A stretch of 64,000 bases of DNA from Terriglobia bacterium (GTDB lineage: Bacteria; Acidobacteriota; Terriglobia; Bryobacterales; UBA6623): assembly GCA_009838515.1 (NCBI GenBank), contig VXRL01000016.1:124001-188000 (forward strand). Reading direction: 5' to 3'. The notes below the pieces were generated by a model. The model did no database searches. It was not told the origin of the DNA and saw only the letters and a list, made by a program, of their open reading frames with translations. The translations under genes and the position numbers were made by a program. Of the stretch, positions 1 to 10,600 are shown piece by piece; positions within the stretch are counted from its first letter, which is position 1, and each line of letters opens with the position of its first letter.

Positions 1-2
1 CC

Positions 3-359
3 TCATGGTCTGTCGCTGCCACCATCCGGCAGCTCCCAGTTCAATTGGTCGTCGAAGCCATCGGCACTCGGGACATCTTGGCGAATTAGGGCCGACTTTC
101 TATAGGCCTCGCGACGGTGAAGTACTCGCACAATCGGCATACTGTCGTTCTTGAGACGATACCTCACCCGCCAATCCCCCACTCTGAGTCTGTACTCTGG
201 CGGATCGAAGCCCTTCAGATACTCAATATCGCCCAGACCCGACTCTGCCAATCGCTCTACAGCTCTTTGAACCCGATCAGAGTCTTGCTTCGAGAGCTTC
301 TTTAGGTCGGACCGTGCTTGGCGCGTCCAGTCTATGGTCCTCGTCTGCCCCACTGGCAA
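3..359 (-). CDS. RelE/ParE-family type II toxin
   Basis: 118 aa ORF (TTG start) with RelE/ParE-like pattern IDWTRQARSDLKKLSKQDSDRVQRAVERLAESG...LKGFDPPEYRLRVGDWRVRYRLKNDSMPIVRVLHRREAYR; directly downstream of a small acidic ORF on the same strand. Confidence 0.8.
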   Translation of the reverse strand: MPVGQTRTIDWTRQARSDLKKLSKQDSDRVQRAVERLAESGLGDIEYLKGFDPPEYRLRVGDWRVRYRLKNDSMPIVRVLHRREAYRKSALIRQDVPSADGFDDQLNWELPDGGSDRP

Positions 360-360
360 C

Positions 361-612
361 TCACTCTAGGCTGAACTCTCGCACAATTTCCTCATGAGGA
401 ATCCCCCTGCCATCGTTTCGTCTGAGCCACTCATCGGCCTCAGCCACCAACCGCGCTTCCTCCTCGGTTTCCGGCTCGTCGGATGCCGGAGCGTTGCGAC
501 AGGCAGCGTCAAGAGGGGTAGGGTACGAAGCCAGTAACTTCTTCAAGCCTTCGACTTGCTCTTCAGGCATCCGATCGATCTCTTCGTGAACCTCCTTGCG
601 AACCTCGGTCAT
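361..612 (-). CDS. Putative cognate antitoxin of the RelE/ParE-like toxin
   Basis: 83 aa small acidic protein, stop codon 1 nt before the toxin TTG start; antitoxin-toxin gene order. Confidence 0.6.
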   Translation of the reverse strand: MTEVRKEVHEEIDRMPEEQVEGLKKLLASYPTPLDAACRNAPASDEPETEEEARLVAEADEWLRRNDGRGIPHEEIVREFSLE

Positions 613-837
613 CTCTACTCCTTCATTTGTCCCATCGTTCGAGCCTCAAATTGGTTGTTCGACCGAACACTGGCCCGAGGCGGCTCTTGCATCGGGCTGA
701 TCGGTCGCCCAAACAGTTGCATGATATCAGCGAACACTTTAAAACTGATTCATGTCTGATCCATCGTCAGTGAGGATGCCCGAGCGAGGAACCTGCCACT
801 CGATCCGAACCCTCCAGCTACACCGCAGCGTCTGTCC

Positions 838-3612
838 CTACTCCACCCAGATCGGCGAACTCCACGCCACCTGGCCATCGTTCTGCACGACGCGGATGTA
901 GTAGTAGTTCGACCCGGCCTCGAAGTTCCGGTCCGTGTATTCGAACGAGTACTCCTCGTGGTTCGGGTGGCTCGTGTAAACGATCTCCTGATTCTTGACG
1001 ATCACGAACTGCTTGATCCGATCAGTCCCCACTGCCCGGATCAGCAGCCGGGGCGCCTGCTGGGAATTGACGATGTCGCCCATGATGTGGTGCCGCCCGC
1101 TAGCGTCCACGGCTTGGAAGTCCAGAATGATGTTGTCCGTAGCACCGTAGGCGTGGCGCGCCTTCAGCGCAGCGAACATTGACTCGCGGGTGAACTCCTC
1201 CGCCACGATCATGGCGTAGGAAATGTGCGTCGACCAGTGGTCGGACGAGGCTTGCACGCCGATCTTGTAGCCCTTGCGCAAGGCGTCCCACCAGTACCCG
1301 ATCGGATTGAAGCCGGAGCGCTGCTCGCGGAGCTTTTGCGCAGACGCCGCCAGCGGCGCGCCCATGTATTCGTAGCTGGCCCGGTACCCCTGGAAGATCT
1401 CCAACAACGGCTCGACCTCTGGATCGTTGTTGAACCAATCCGTGCCCTGCGCCGTGCCGGAGCTGTGCGGCATTGAGATGCCGTCATTTTCGTGCAGGTA
1501 GGCGTACAGCTTCTCGGCGCGCTCCTCGCCGCGACGCTCGGCATCCGGGATCGGCAGCGTCCGCGTGCCGCGTTTGCCGAAGATAATGTTGCGGTGCCCG
1601 TTCGGGAAGGTGAGCGACCGCTCGTAGCCGAACATGGGCACGAACGTCCCGGGCACGTGGAACAGGTCCGCCAGCTTCTCGTCCTGCCACCAAGTGAACT
1701 CTTGGTCGTAGCCCAGCTGGTGGTCAGTCGGCACGATGTAGTCAAATCCGACTGCGTCTAGGGCGTACCGATACACCTCGATCAGCGAGCCGTCGTACTT
1801 GAAGTCCTGCGAGACGTCGGTATGGCGATGCATGTCGCCGCGATAGATCTTGAACTGCCGCTTCCCCGCATCGACGACGTAGCCCCGAACCGCCTCGATG
1901 TTGCGCTCCTCGAATGGATGGACCGGCACCGCCTCGGCAAACGGCTCGGAGTACTGCGCGAAGTTCCCCGCGGAATAGTCAGGCTGGCCAGCGGCCTCGC
2001 CCAGGCTGGCCGCATAGATCTCCGCGTTCTGCGGCACGGCAGTCGCGAAGGTGCGGTTGTCGGTCATCCAAGCCGCCAACAACTCCTCGCCCACAAGCGC
2101 CACGGCGGGACGCTTCTCAATCGAGCCCTGGCTATGCGCCAATGGCACCGGATGCGACCATCCTGTGCCATCGAAGCGTGTCAGGAGCGTCTCCCACATC
2201 ATGCGCGCCCCGATGCTGTGCGCCCGCTGGCGGGTCCAGTGCCGGAAGAGCATCGTCAACGTCCCGCTGCCATCGAACGCCAGTTGCGGATTCTCGAAGT
2301 TGGGGAACAAGCGGTAGACATAGAACGGCTCCAGTTCCGCCTTGGGCTCCACCCACGAACCGCCCGAGCGCTTCACGATCTGGATCGAGCGCTCTTGGTG
2401 CAACGGCACTGCCAGCGGCGGGGTGACCAAGTACCCCTGGTCCTTGCCCCAATTCGTGCCCGATTCGTCCCACGCCAGCCATGGCGTGCCATCTGGAGCA
2501 ACCGCCACGTTCGCATGCGCCTGGAAGCGCGGACTGCTGGTGACCTGTTCGACATCGCCCAGCTTCCCGCCGGCGTACGAGCGGTAGAACACGTCGTAGT
2601 TGCCGCCGTCGTATCCGTCCCATACGACATGCGCCTGGCCATCCGGTCCGCCAGCCACCTGGGGCTCCCAGTCATTGGCGGGCGACTCGCTGACTTGCAG
2701 CGCCTCTCCCCAAGCTCCGTCCCACACGCGCATCCATATATCCGTCTGCCCACTGCCTGCCGTACCTTGCGCGCTCTGCCACACCACGGCAACCTTGCCA
2801 TCGCGAGTCGCCGCAGCCCGGTGGAACGTATTCGAGCCAGCGGTGCTGATCTTCTGAGGATCCCCCCAGTCCGCGCCGTCCAGCAGCCTGTCCGCCTCGT
2901 CCCATCGTGTGCCTGCCCGCTGGCTCCAAAACACCCATAGCCGCCCAGCGCCATCGGCAGCGGCCGACGCGCGCCAGACATCGGCCGGCGCGGGGGTGAC
3001 TTCCTGGGCGCTCTCCCACGATCCGTCGCGGCGCAGTCGCACCAGCACCTTGTCGCCCCGATCCTTGTAGGCCACCCACGCCGCCGCGGCGACGCCGTCG
3101 GAGACCTGCGCGATCGCTGCCTCGTCATCCTCGTACTCGGCCCCTGACAGCTTCTCGACGGTAGGCGTCAGGCTGGCTGTAGCGCGCCCATCGAGAAACG
3201 ATTTCGACCCTCCTGCCAGATCTCCGATGCGGAACGCGAAGTTGCCTTGTTTGGTGCGCACTCGCAGGCTGGTCGCGTCATCGCCGTCTACTACCGCGAA
3301 CAGGCCCACCGGCGAATGCTGTGTTGGCGGCAACTCCGCCGGGCTCATCTCGTTGTAGTTCACCCGCGGAAACCCGCGGATCTGCTCTTCACGAGTCGTG
3401 GCTCTCCATGCGCTCTCTCCGGTAAGCTCGTCCTCGCCTATGAAGTGGCGCTCCTCCAAGAGGAGCAGCTCCCCTCCGGACACGCGAATGGAGCCGTCCC
3501 AAGCCTCCACGGACTCGGCCTTTTCGCCCAAGCTGATGTAGATCGTCGTCGGAGCCGACTCAGCGGACAACTGCGCCGCACACAGGAGTAGAAAGACCAG
3601 GGAACTTCGCAT
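838..3612 (-). CDS. Secreted DUF3604-family protein with N-terminal beta-propeller-like region
   Basis: Long ORF (ORF track 838-3666; internal ATG at 3612 gives signal peptide MRSSLVFLLLCAAQLSAES); C-terminal YRGDMHRHTDVSQDFKYDGSLIEVYRYALDAVGFDYIVPTDH is typical of DUF3604. Confidence 0.8.
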   Translation of the reverse strand: MRSSLVFLLLCAAQLSAESAPTTIYISLGEKAESVEAWDGSIRVSGGELLLLEERHFIGEDELTGESAWRATTREEQIRGFPRVNYNEMSPAELPPTQHSPVGLFAVVDGDDATSLRVRTKQGNFAFRIGDLAGGSKSFLDGRATASLTPTVEKLSGAEYEDDEAAIAQVSDGVAAAAWVAYKDRGDKVLVRLRRDGSWESAQEVTPAPADVWRASAAADGAGRLWVFWSQRAGTRWDEADRLLDGADWGDPQKISTAGSNTFHRAAATRDGKVAVVWQSAQGTAGSGQTDIWMRVWDGAWGEALQVSESPANDWEPQVAGGPDGQAHVVWDGYDGGNYDVFYRSYAGGKLGDVEQVTSSPRFQAHANVAVAPDGTPWLAWDESGTNWGKDQGYLVTPPLAVPLHQERSIQIVKRSGGSWVEPKAELEPFYVYRLFPNFENPQLAFDGSGTLTMLFRHWTRQRAHSIGARMMWETLLTRFDGTGWSHPVPLAHSQGSIEKRPAVALVGEELLAAWMTDNRTFATAVPQNAEIYAASLGEAAGQPDYSAGNFAQYSEPFAEAVPVHPFEERNIEAVRGYVVDAGKRQFKIYRGDMHRHTDVSQDFKYDGSLIEVYRYALDAVGFDYIVPTDHQLGYDQEFTWWQDEKLADLFHVPGTFVPMFGYERSLTFPNGHRNIIFGKRGTRTLPIPDAERRGEERAEKLYAYLHENDGISMPHSSGTAQGTDWFNNDPEVEPLLEIFQGYRASYEYMGAPLAASAQKLREQRSGFNPIGYWWDALRKGYKIGVQASSDHWSTHISYAMIVAEEFTRESMFAALKARHAYGATDNIILDFQAVDASGRHHIMGDIVNSQQAPRLLIRAVGTDRIKQFVIVKNQEIVYTSHPNHEEYSFEYTDRNFEAGSNYYYIRVVQNDGQVAWSSPIWVE

Positions 3613-3743
3613 GTTGCGGCGATTATATCCGAGGAAGGTCGGCACTTTTGGGTCTGCCACAATCACTTTTGGTCCACACGCCGCCTATGGCCCGGAAATG
3701 ACCCCGGATCGCCAGTTGGCGAGCGTTCCCTGCCCAGATTCCG

Positions 3744-4640
3744 ATGCAACTGCCCGATCCTCGCAACGCCGACATCCTGGTCCATATCGACGGCCAACTC
3801 GTGCCCCGCCGCGACGCTAAGGTCTCCGTGTTCGACAGTTCCGTTCAAGGCGGCGATGCCGTGTGGGAGGGCCTGCGAGTGTACCGAGGCCGAATCGCTG
3901 ACCTTGGCCCGCATCTCGACCGCCTGTTCGCGTCTGCCCATGCGATGTGCTTCGCCGGCGTCCCATCGCGAGCGGCCGTTCGCAGCGCCGTGTTCGAGAC
4001 GCTGCGGACGAACGGGATGTCTGACGAGGCCCATGTCCGGCTGACGCTGACGCGCGGCGAAAAGGTCACGTCCGGCATGAGTCCCCACTGGAACCAGTCC
4101 GGCTGCACGCTGATCGTGCTCGCCGAGTGGAAGTCACTCGTCTACGACCAAGCCGGCATCCGGTTGATCACCGCCTCGGTACGACGCAACAGTCCCCAGT
4201 GCATCGATTCGAAGATCCACCACAACAACCTAATCAACAACATCATGGCGAAGATCGAGGCAAACCTGGCCGGAGTCGACGACGCGCTCATGCTGGACCT
4301 ACACGGATTCGTGTCAGAAACCAACGCCACCAACGTCTTCGTAGCCAAGAACGGCACGTTGTTCACGCCCCACGCTGACAGCTGCCTGCCTGGAATCACG
4401 CGCGCCGCCGTGCTCGAAGCGGCCCGAGACGAAGGCCTGCGCCCGATCGAGAAGAACCTCTCCCTCGGGGAGGTCTACACTGCCGACGAAGTGTTCACTA
4501 CCGGCACGATGGGAGGGCTGGCCCCAGTCCTAGAGGTGGATGGCCGCATGATCGGCAGCGGTTCAAGAGGACCCCTCACGCTGCGTTTGCAGCAGGCGCA
4601 TGCTGGCCGGGCCTTCGCCAAGGGTGAGCCCATTCCTTGA
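3744..4640 (+). CDS. Class IV (branched-chain type) aminotransferase
   Basis: 298 aa; VHIDGQLVPRRDAKVSVFDSSVQGGDAVWEGLRVYRGRI..., K in SKIHHNNLINNIMAKIEANLAG, VSETNATNVFVAKNG, LPGITRAAVLE motifs. Confidence 0.85.
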   Translation: MQLPDPRNADILVHIDGQLVPRRDAKVSVFDSSVQGGDAVWEGLRVYRGRIADLGPHLDRLFASAHAMCFAGVPSRAAVRSAVFETLRTNGMSDEAHVRLTLTRGEKVTSGMSPHWNQSGCTLIVLAEWKSLVYDQAGIRLITASVRRNSPQCIDSKIHHNNLINNIMAKIEANLAGVDDALMLDLHGFVSETNATNVFVAKNGTLFTPHADSCLPGITRAAVLEAARDEGLRPIEKNLSLGEVYTADEVFTTGTMGGLAPVLEVDGRMIGSGSRGPLTLRLQQAHAGRAFAKGEPIP

Positions 4641-4775
4641 GAAACGGGTCGTGCGGTCGTCACCAAGCAGGTTTATCTATAAGATATTCACTAAATAATC
4701 TCCTGCATCATAATAAGTTTGATGATAGTTTCCATTAGCAGTATATGATTAAGACTAGTTACTGATCGACACTCA

Positions 4776-4806
4776 GGCACCGTGATCAGACTCGACTCCT
4801 GGTGCC
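4776..4806. repeat. Inverted repeat GGCACC-19nt-GGTGCC upstream of the addB-like gene
   Basis: GGCACC at 4776-4781 and GGTGCC at 4801-4806, read directly; function unknown. Confidence 0.4.
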
Positions 4807-4840
4807 GCTTCTGCCGATCGATCAGGGCTACTGAAGACGC

Positions 4841-7621
4841 ATGGGCGACAAGCCACAGAGCCGCACGCTGCAATTCCTGCTAGTGCCCGACGCCTCTGCC
4901 GGTCGGCGACTGCGACGCATGTTGGCAACGGCGGGAGCGCGGTCCGGGATCGCCGTCGGGACTTGGCACGATCTGTTGAACCGGGCACGGGAGGCGTACT
5001 TCGTTCCCGCCCCGGCAGGCGCTGAAGCAGAGTTCGAGCAAGCCTTGACAAGGGTGGATAAGGCGTTTTGGCAAGAAAGCCTCGGTGCCGCCCCAACCGA
5101 GACCGCCCGCGCGCTGCGCCGGGAATTCGTCGACGTAGTCTCGGCCTCAGACCCCGAGACGGCGCTAGCCAGCTTGGATGTATCGGCTCTGACCGATCGT
5201 CCGCGACGCACGATCGGCGACTTCAAGCGGCTCTACCACCAACTCGAAGCGTGCCTGCCTGCCGATCTGGAGGTCATCAGGCGCTTGCTGCGTGCCGATT
5301 CCAAAGAAGTGCGGCAGCCGCTCTGCGTGCATCGCATCAAGGACTTGCCGCATGCCTCTCGCTGGCAGGACGCACTGATCGACAGGCTCAACGCTGACGC
5401 CGCCATGGCTGGCGTGACGCCGGACGGAGAGCTTTCCCAGACACTCCAAGCTTGCCTTCAGGAGCTTAGCAGCGCCGCTTCGGACTCGGCACTTGGCATC
5501 CTGCAACGCCGCCTCTTCGAACCAGGGTCCGTCGCGGCTGCTGCGGACGAGACCGCCCAGTGGGTGCGTGTGCGCGACTTCTACCAAGAAGCCGAGACTG
5601 CGGCTGGGATGGCGCAGCAGTTGCTGGCGGCCGACCCCGCACTGTCGCCACAGTCCATAGGCCTGCTAGTTCCGGACAGCTTCGAATACAGCGTTGCACT
5701 TGAGGATGCGTTCGGGCTGGGGGGCCTGCCACTGTCCGGCCTGGCCAGCGAGCGCTGGCAACGCGATCTCGGCAATGAGGCGGTGTTCCACTTTCTGTTC
5801 TGCCGCCAGAAACCCGCGCCGGCAATGGCGCTCGCGGTCTGCTTCTCTTCTCGGCTGATGCCGTGGCCCGCTGAAGACGGTGCACAGATGGCCCAAGCGG
5901 TCATGGACGGTGACTACGAGCCGCGCCTGACGAGCCGACGCGGCAAGCCAGCAGAGCGGATGCGCGACCTGCTCTTGGGTGGCGACACGGAGCCGTCGAC
6001 ACTCTCGCAAGCCTTGGCCGACTTCGCGTCACTGCTGGACGGCGGGGATCGCTTCGCGACCCATGCACAGCGAGCCCGGGAAGGCGTGGAACGCGTGCGC
6101 GGCGAACTAGCCGGAGCGCGGGCGGTCGACTGGACCTCCCTGAGGCGAACAGTCAATCCAACCCTTATCTCGGCCGGATCCAGCCCCAGCCACAATCTCG
6201 AAGGCGTCACGGTCTGGCGGGAAGCTGACGAGCCTTGGCGGCCGGTGCAGCACCTGTTCGTGCTGGGCTTCTCCCATGGGCACTACCCGGCCCGCCTGGG
6301 CACTTTGGCTGCGCTCTCTGGAGCGGATCGCAAGGCGATTAGGAACAAGCTTGGCCTCCGGCTCGAGTCGAGAGCAGAGCGTCAATCCCGCCTGCGCAGG
6401 CTCTTCCGCAGGCAACTCGGGGCGGTATCCGGTACCGCGACGTTCTTCGTGCCGCACCGGGGCCCGGACGGTACGATCGCAGCTGCGTCCGACAGCTTGG
6501 CGTTCATCGAGCGCTTGCTCACCCCGCCGGGAACGGCGACCAGCTTGGTAACCACGTTGGACTCGGCAGCTGACCGGGGGCGGATTCGCCATGCAGCCCG
6601 CGCCAACAGTTGCGCGCCGTCCCCACCGAGAGAGCCCTACAGCTTGGGGCTCCGGTTTGGTCGGGACCTGCTCGCCCTGCGGACCGACAAAGCTGGCAAC
6701 CTCCGCCCGGAATCTCCCAGCAGTCTCGAGACCCTGCTCGTGTCGCCCCTGGCGTGGCTGCTCCGCCGAGTCCAGGCCGAGCCTCTTCAGTGGGCTCCCG
6801 AGGCAGCCGATCCAGCCGTATTGGGCAACCTAGCCCACGGAGTCTTCGAGGACTTGTTCCCTCCCGGACGAGGACTGCTCAAAGACGAGGAGATCGGAGG
6901 ACGCGTCGCGGCCGCACTGGAGGGGCGCATCCAGCAGCACGCCCCGTTCTTCCGCAGCCCACACTGGCGCGTCGAGCGGCGCGAACTGGCCGCAGGGATA
7001 GCCCGCGCAGCAAAGGCGTGGCGGAGGGTGCTGGACGAGCTCGGGGCAACCGTCCTCGGCAATGAGCAGTGGCTTCGAGGCGAAGCGCTGGACATCCCGG
7101 TTGTCGGCAAAGCCGATCTCGTACTAGGCATAGGCAACGACTACGCGCTGATCGTGGACTACAAGTGGTCCAAGTCTTACGACAGACGCATCCGGATGGA
7201 ACGGGGCTATGAGAGCCAGGCAAGCCTGTACCGCGAGATGGCCCGGAACGGCGGCATCCAAGCCCACCCCAAGTCCGAGCTGGGCCAGCCGGTCGCCGCG
7301 TCGCTCGCCAAGCCGCCGGTCTTCTCCCCCGCGAACATCGGGATTGTCTACTTCACCATGCGCGACGAAGTCTGCCTCTCCGATTCCGAGCCTCCAGGCC
7401 CGATCCGGGTCACTGGGTGGCACGCCGTTGAAGGCGACGTGGCGGAGGGGGCCATCGGCAAGATTCGCCACCATCTGGAGCAGGCGCGAAAAGGCGAAAT
7501 TGAGATGAACTACCAAGGCGACCGGGAGGCAATCAAGAAGGACTGGGGCGTCACCGCCTTCGCGTTGGACCTAAGTCCGCTCGTTGAGTTGTTCGCTGCA
7601 GAGGCAGCTGGTCGGCATTGA
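4841..7621 (+). CDS. AddB-like double-strand break repair protein with C-terminal PD-(D/E)XK nuclease
   Basis: 926 aa; C-terminal GKADLVLGIGNDYALIVDYKWSKSYDRRIRMERGYESQASLYREMA nuclease motif; overlaps the downstream helicase start by 4 nt. Confidence 0.8.
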   Translation: MGDKPQSRTLQFLLVPDASAGRRLRRMLATAGARSGIAVGTWHDLLNRAREAYFVPAPAGAEAEFEQALTRVDKAFWQESLGAAPTETARALRREFVDVVSASDPETALASLDVSALTDRPRRTIGDFKRLYHQLEACLPADLEVIRRLLRADSKEVRQPLCVHRIKDLPHASRWQDALIDRLNADAAMAGVTPDGELSQTLQACLQELSSAASDSALGILQRRLFEPGSVAAAADETAQWVRVRDFYQEAETAAGMAQQLLAADPALSPQSIGLLVPDSFEYSVALEDAFGLGGLPLSGLASERWQRDLGNEAVFHFLFCRQKPAPAMALAVCFSSRLMPWPAEDGAQMAQAVMDGDYEPRLTSRRGKPAERMRDLLLGGDTEPSTLSQALADFASLLDGGDRFATHAQRAREGVERVRGELAGARAVDWTSLRRTVNPTLISAGSSPSHNLEGVTVWREADEPWRPVQHLFVLGFSHGHYPARLGTLAALSGADRKAIRNKLGLRLESRAERQSRLRRLFRRQLGAVSGTATFFVPHRGPDGTIAAASDSLAFIERLLTPPGTATSLVTTLDSAADRGRIRHAARANSCAPSPPREPYSLGLRFGRDLLALRTDKAGNLRPESPSSLETLLVSPLAWLLRRVQAEPLQWAPEAADPAVLGNLAHGVFEDLFPPGRGLLKDEEIGGRVAAALEGRIQQHAPFFRSPHWRVERRELAAGIARAAKAWRRVLDELGATVLGNEQWLRGEALDIPVVGKADLVLGIGNDYALIVDYKWSKSYDRRIRMERGYESQASLYREMARNGGIQAHPKSELGQPVAASLAKPPVFSPANIGIVYFTMRDEVCLSDSEPPGPIRVTGWHAVEGDVAEGAIGKIRHHLEQARKGEIEMNYQGDREAIKKDWGVTAFALDLSPLVELFAAEAAGRH

Positions 7622-10600
7622 TGACACCGCTGCAAGGACTGAGCATCGTTCCTGCCGGGGCCGGCTCAGGCAAGACCTTTGCGATCCAGCAGAGGCTAGG
7701 GGAGTGGGTCGCGTCAGGCAAGGTCGCTCCCGAGAAGATCATGGCTGTGACGTACACCGAGGCAGCCGCCACCGAGCTGCGCGAGAGGATCAACTCGAAG
7801 CTGCTGGATCTGGGGCACGTCGATGAAGCGTTGCGCCTGTCGGAGGCCTACATCACCACCATCCATGGCTTCGGCTTGCGAGTGCTCGCGGAATTCGCCT
7901 TCGATGCCGGAGCATCACCAAAGCCACGCCTCTTGAACGACTACGAGCAGAGCACGCTGATACGTCGGGCGCTAGCGCGCACCGACACGGCCGACAAGAT
8001 CGCAGAGCGGTTGGAAGCATTCGGGTATTCCTACGACTTTTCCACGAATCGCGCTGCGGTCGACGTCTTCCGAGACGACATTCTGGCTGTGATCGGGATC
8101 CTCCGCTCGATTGGCGCCAACTCAGATGGCAGAACTGATCGACTGATTGTGAAAACCGCGGAGCGCCTGATCGACAGTTACGGAAGGACCGCAAACGAAG
8201 ATAAGATTCGCGAGACCGTGCAGGACTCAGTCTCCGCGCTGCTGCGGGAGTTTCCCGAGTGCATGGACCGCGCATACGGTGCGAGCGCGGCTGCACGCGA
8301 GGACTTCATCCGCGACTTTCGCAACCTCACCCGAGCTTTGCACAGCGAGGGACTAGGAAACGACTGGAGACTGTGGCAAGCGCTCAGGACGCTGCGCACA
8401 TCGAACAAGCGCCTCAAGTTGCCGGAGTGGTACGACACCCTAGCCTACCGAGTGAAAGAGGCCGCTGCACGCTTGCACGACCATCCAGGTCCTCGCGAGC
8501 ACGCGATCGAACATGTCACCGCGTTGCTGAGCGCCGCCGACGGAGCTCTGCAGCACTACGACGAGGCAAAGCGGCAAGCTGGTTTGGTCGACTACGACGA
8601 CATGATTTCGATGGCGGGCCGCCTGCTGCGCACGCAGCCGGCTGTGCTTGCCACGCTGGCCGGGCGCATCGACTGCATGGTTGTGGACGAGTTCCAGGAC
8701 ACGAACCCACTCCAGTTCGAGCTGCTGTGGAAGCTGCGGGACGCGGGCGTACCAACGCTGATCGTTGGTGATCTCAAGCAAGCCATCATGGGCTTCCAAG
8801 GCGCCGACCCGCGCCTGTTCGAAGCGATGATCGACAACAACCCGGACGAAGCCAGCCCGCTGACCCAAAACTGGCGCTCGCAGCCGCGATTGATGCACGC
8901 CATCAACGCGTTCGGGCGGGCGCTGTTTCCATCCAAGCCCAACTACGCGCCGTTGCAGCCCCGAGCACCGGCCAGCCCGCTGGAGCCGCTGGAAATCGTG
9001 TGGTTCCCAAGCAACACCAGGTCCGGCGGACGCCGGGCCAGAGCCTACACGATTGGCGAGCGAATCCAGCAGTTGCTCGCGGACCCGAACCAAAGAGTGA
9101 TCGACCCGGAGACTAAGCGCCCTCGCAGATTGCGTGGCGGGGACATCGCAGTGTTGTGCCAGACACACGCGGCGCTAACGACGTACGCAACCATGCTGCG
9201 CGCTGCGGGCCTGCAAGTGAACTGTACCGAGGACGGGTGGCTGCAGTCGAGGGCGGTGCAACTCGCTTGGTATGCACTGTCTTACCTAGCCAATTCCGCC
9301 GACCGGCACGCAGCGCTTTATCTCGCCGTCACAGAGCTCGGCTCGCTGAGCCTGGAGCAAGGCCTGCGCCAACTCATCGAGCAAGACCGGGTCGAGGAGC
9401 CCTTGCTTCGCAAGCTGGATGCTCTGGTGGAAGGCGTTGCGGACCGGACCATCTATGCGCTGGTTGCGGATACGCTGGCGACGATGAAACTGTTCGACCA
9501 TGTCTCGCTCTGGCCGGATGGCGAACAGGCCCGGGCAAACCTCGTCCACCTGATGGGCTTGGCCGCCGAGTTCATGAACTCAAATCGCGAGGCACTCGCA
9601 CACGGGGGCTATCACGGCTCGGGCATCCAGACGTTTCTCGCCTGGCTGAGGACGAAAGCCGAGCAGGACGACCGTCAGCCCGAAAAGAAGGTGTTGGACG
9701 AAGACGCCGTTGTGCTTCGCACATGGCATGGCTCGAAGGGGCTCGAATGGCCGGTCGTAGCGGTCTGCCAGCTGGATCACGAGTTCGGAGCACGTCTTCC
9801 GGAGCTGGCACTCGGATACGAGTCCTTTGGCGACCTATCCCGCCTCCTGCAGCAGGTACGCATCGACTACTGGCCGGAACATGCATGCCCGGAACGAAAC
9901 GTTGTGGCGCGAATCGCTCTCCGCGCAGCGGCCGAGACCGAGGCTCGCCGCCTACTCTACGTGGCGATCACCCGAGCCCGGGACCGTTTGATCCTGGAAT
10001 GGCCCGAGTACCTTGAGAAACGATGGCAAGACGAGGCCGGCGTCCTTGGGCGGATCGCTGAAGCGCTGAACAGTGGGAATCAGTCCTTGTATGAGCAGCC
10101 GGAGGCAGTTGCAAGGAACATCTTGCAGGACCTCGGGAATCAGTTGGCCGAGAAGGTCCCTGCCAAGAGTAGTTTCTGGTCACTGCTGCGCAATCACTGC
10201 CGGCTTGATAGGGACTACCGTAAGGACTCTGGCGAGCGGAATCCAACGCTTGTAGTCGATGGCGAGAAGATCCCCTGCCTAGCATCGAAGGGATACGTAG
10301 AACTCCCCGGATCAGTGCGCTCCGCCGACCCCGCAGAGCCAAGACAGCTACCGGTCACGGGCCGGCGGGCGATCCTGCCCGCACGCGCGCCGAGCGAATT
10401 GACACCCGACTCTCGCAAGCCGTCTGAGATAGGCGACACATACGAGGCCCCCGCTCCAGTGCACAACGAGCGCTACGGCGACGGACCGGCCGTTGACGTG
10501 GATCTGTTCGGCGCTGAGCTCGGCACGTTCCTGCACCGCTGCTTCGAAGTGCTCGGCAGCCGGCCGGATCTAGCCCCCCGGATTCCAGAGCTGACCGGCG

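Noticed and set aside
1822-2940. 372 aa plus-strand ORF
   Set aside because: Antisense shadow of the DUF3604 gene.
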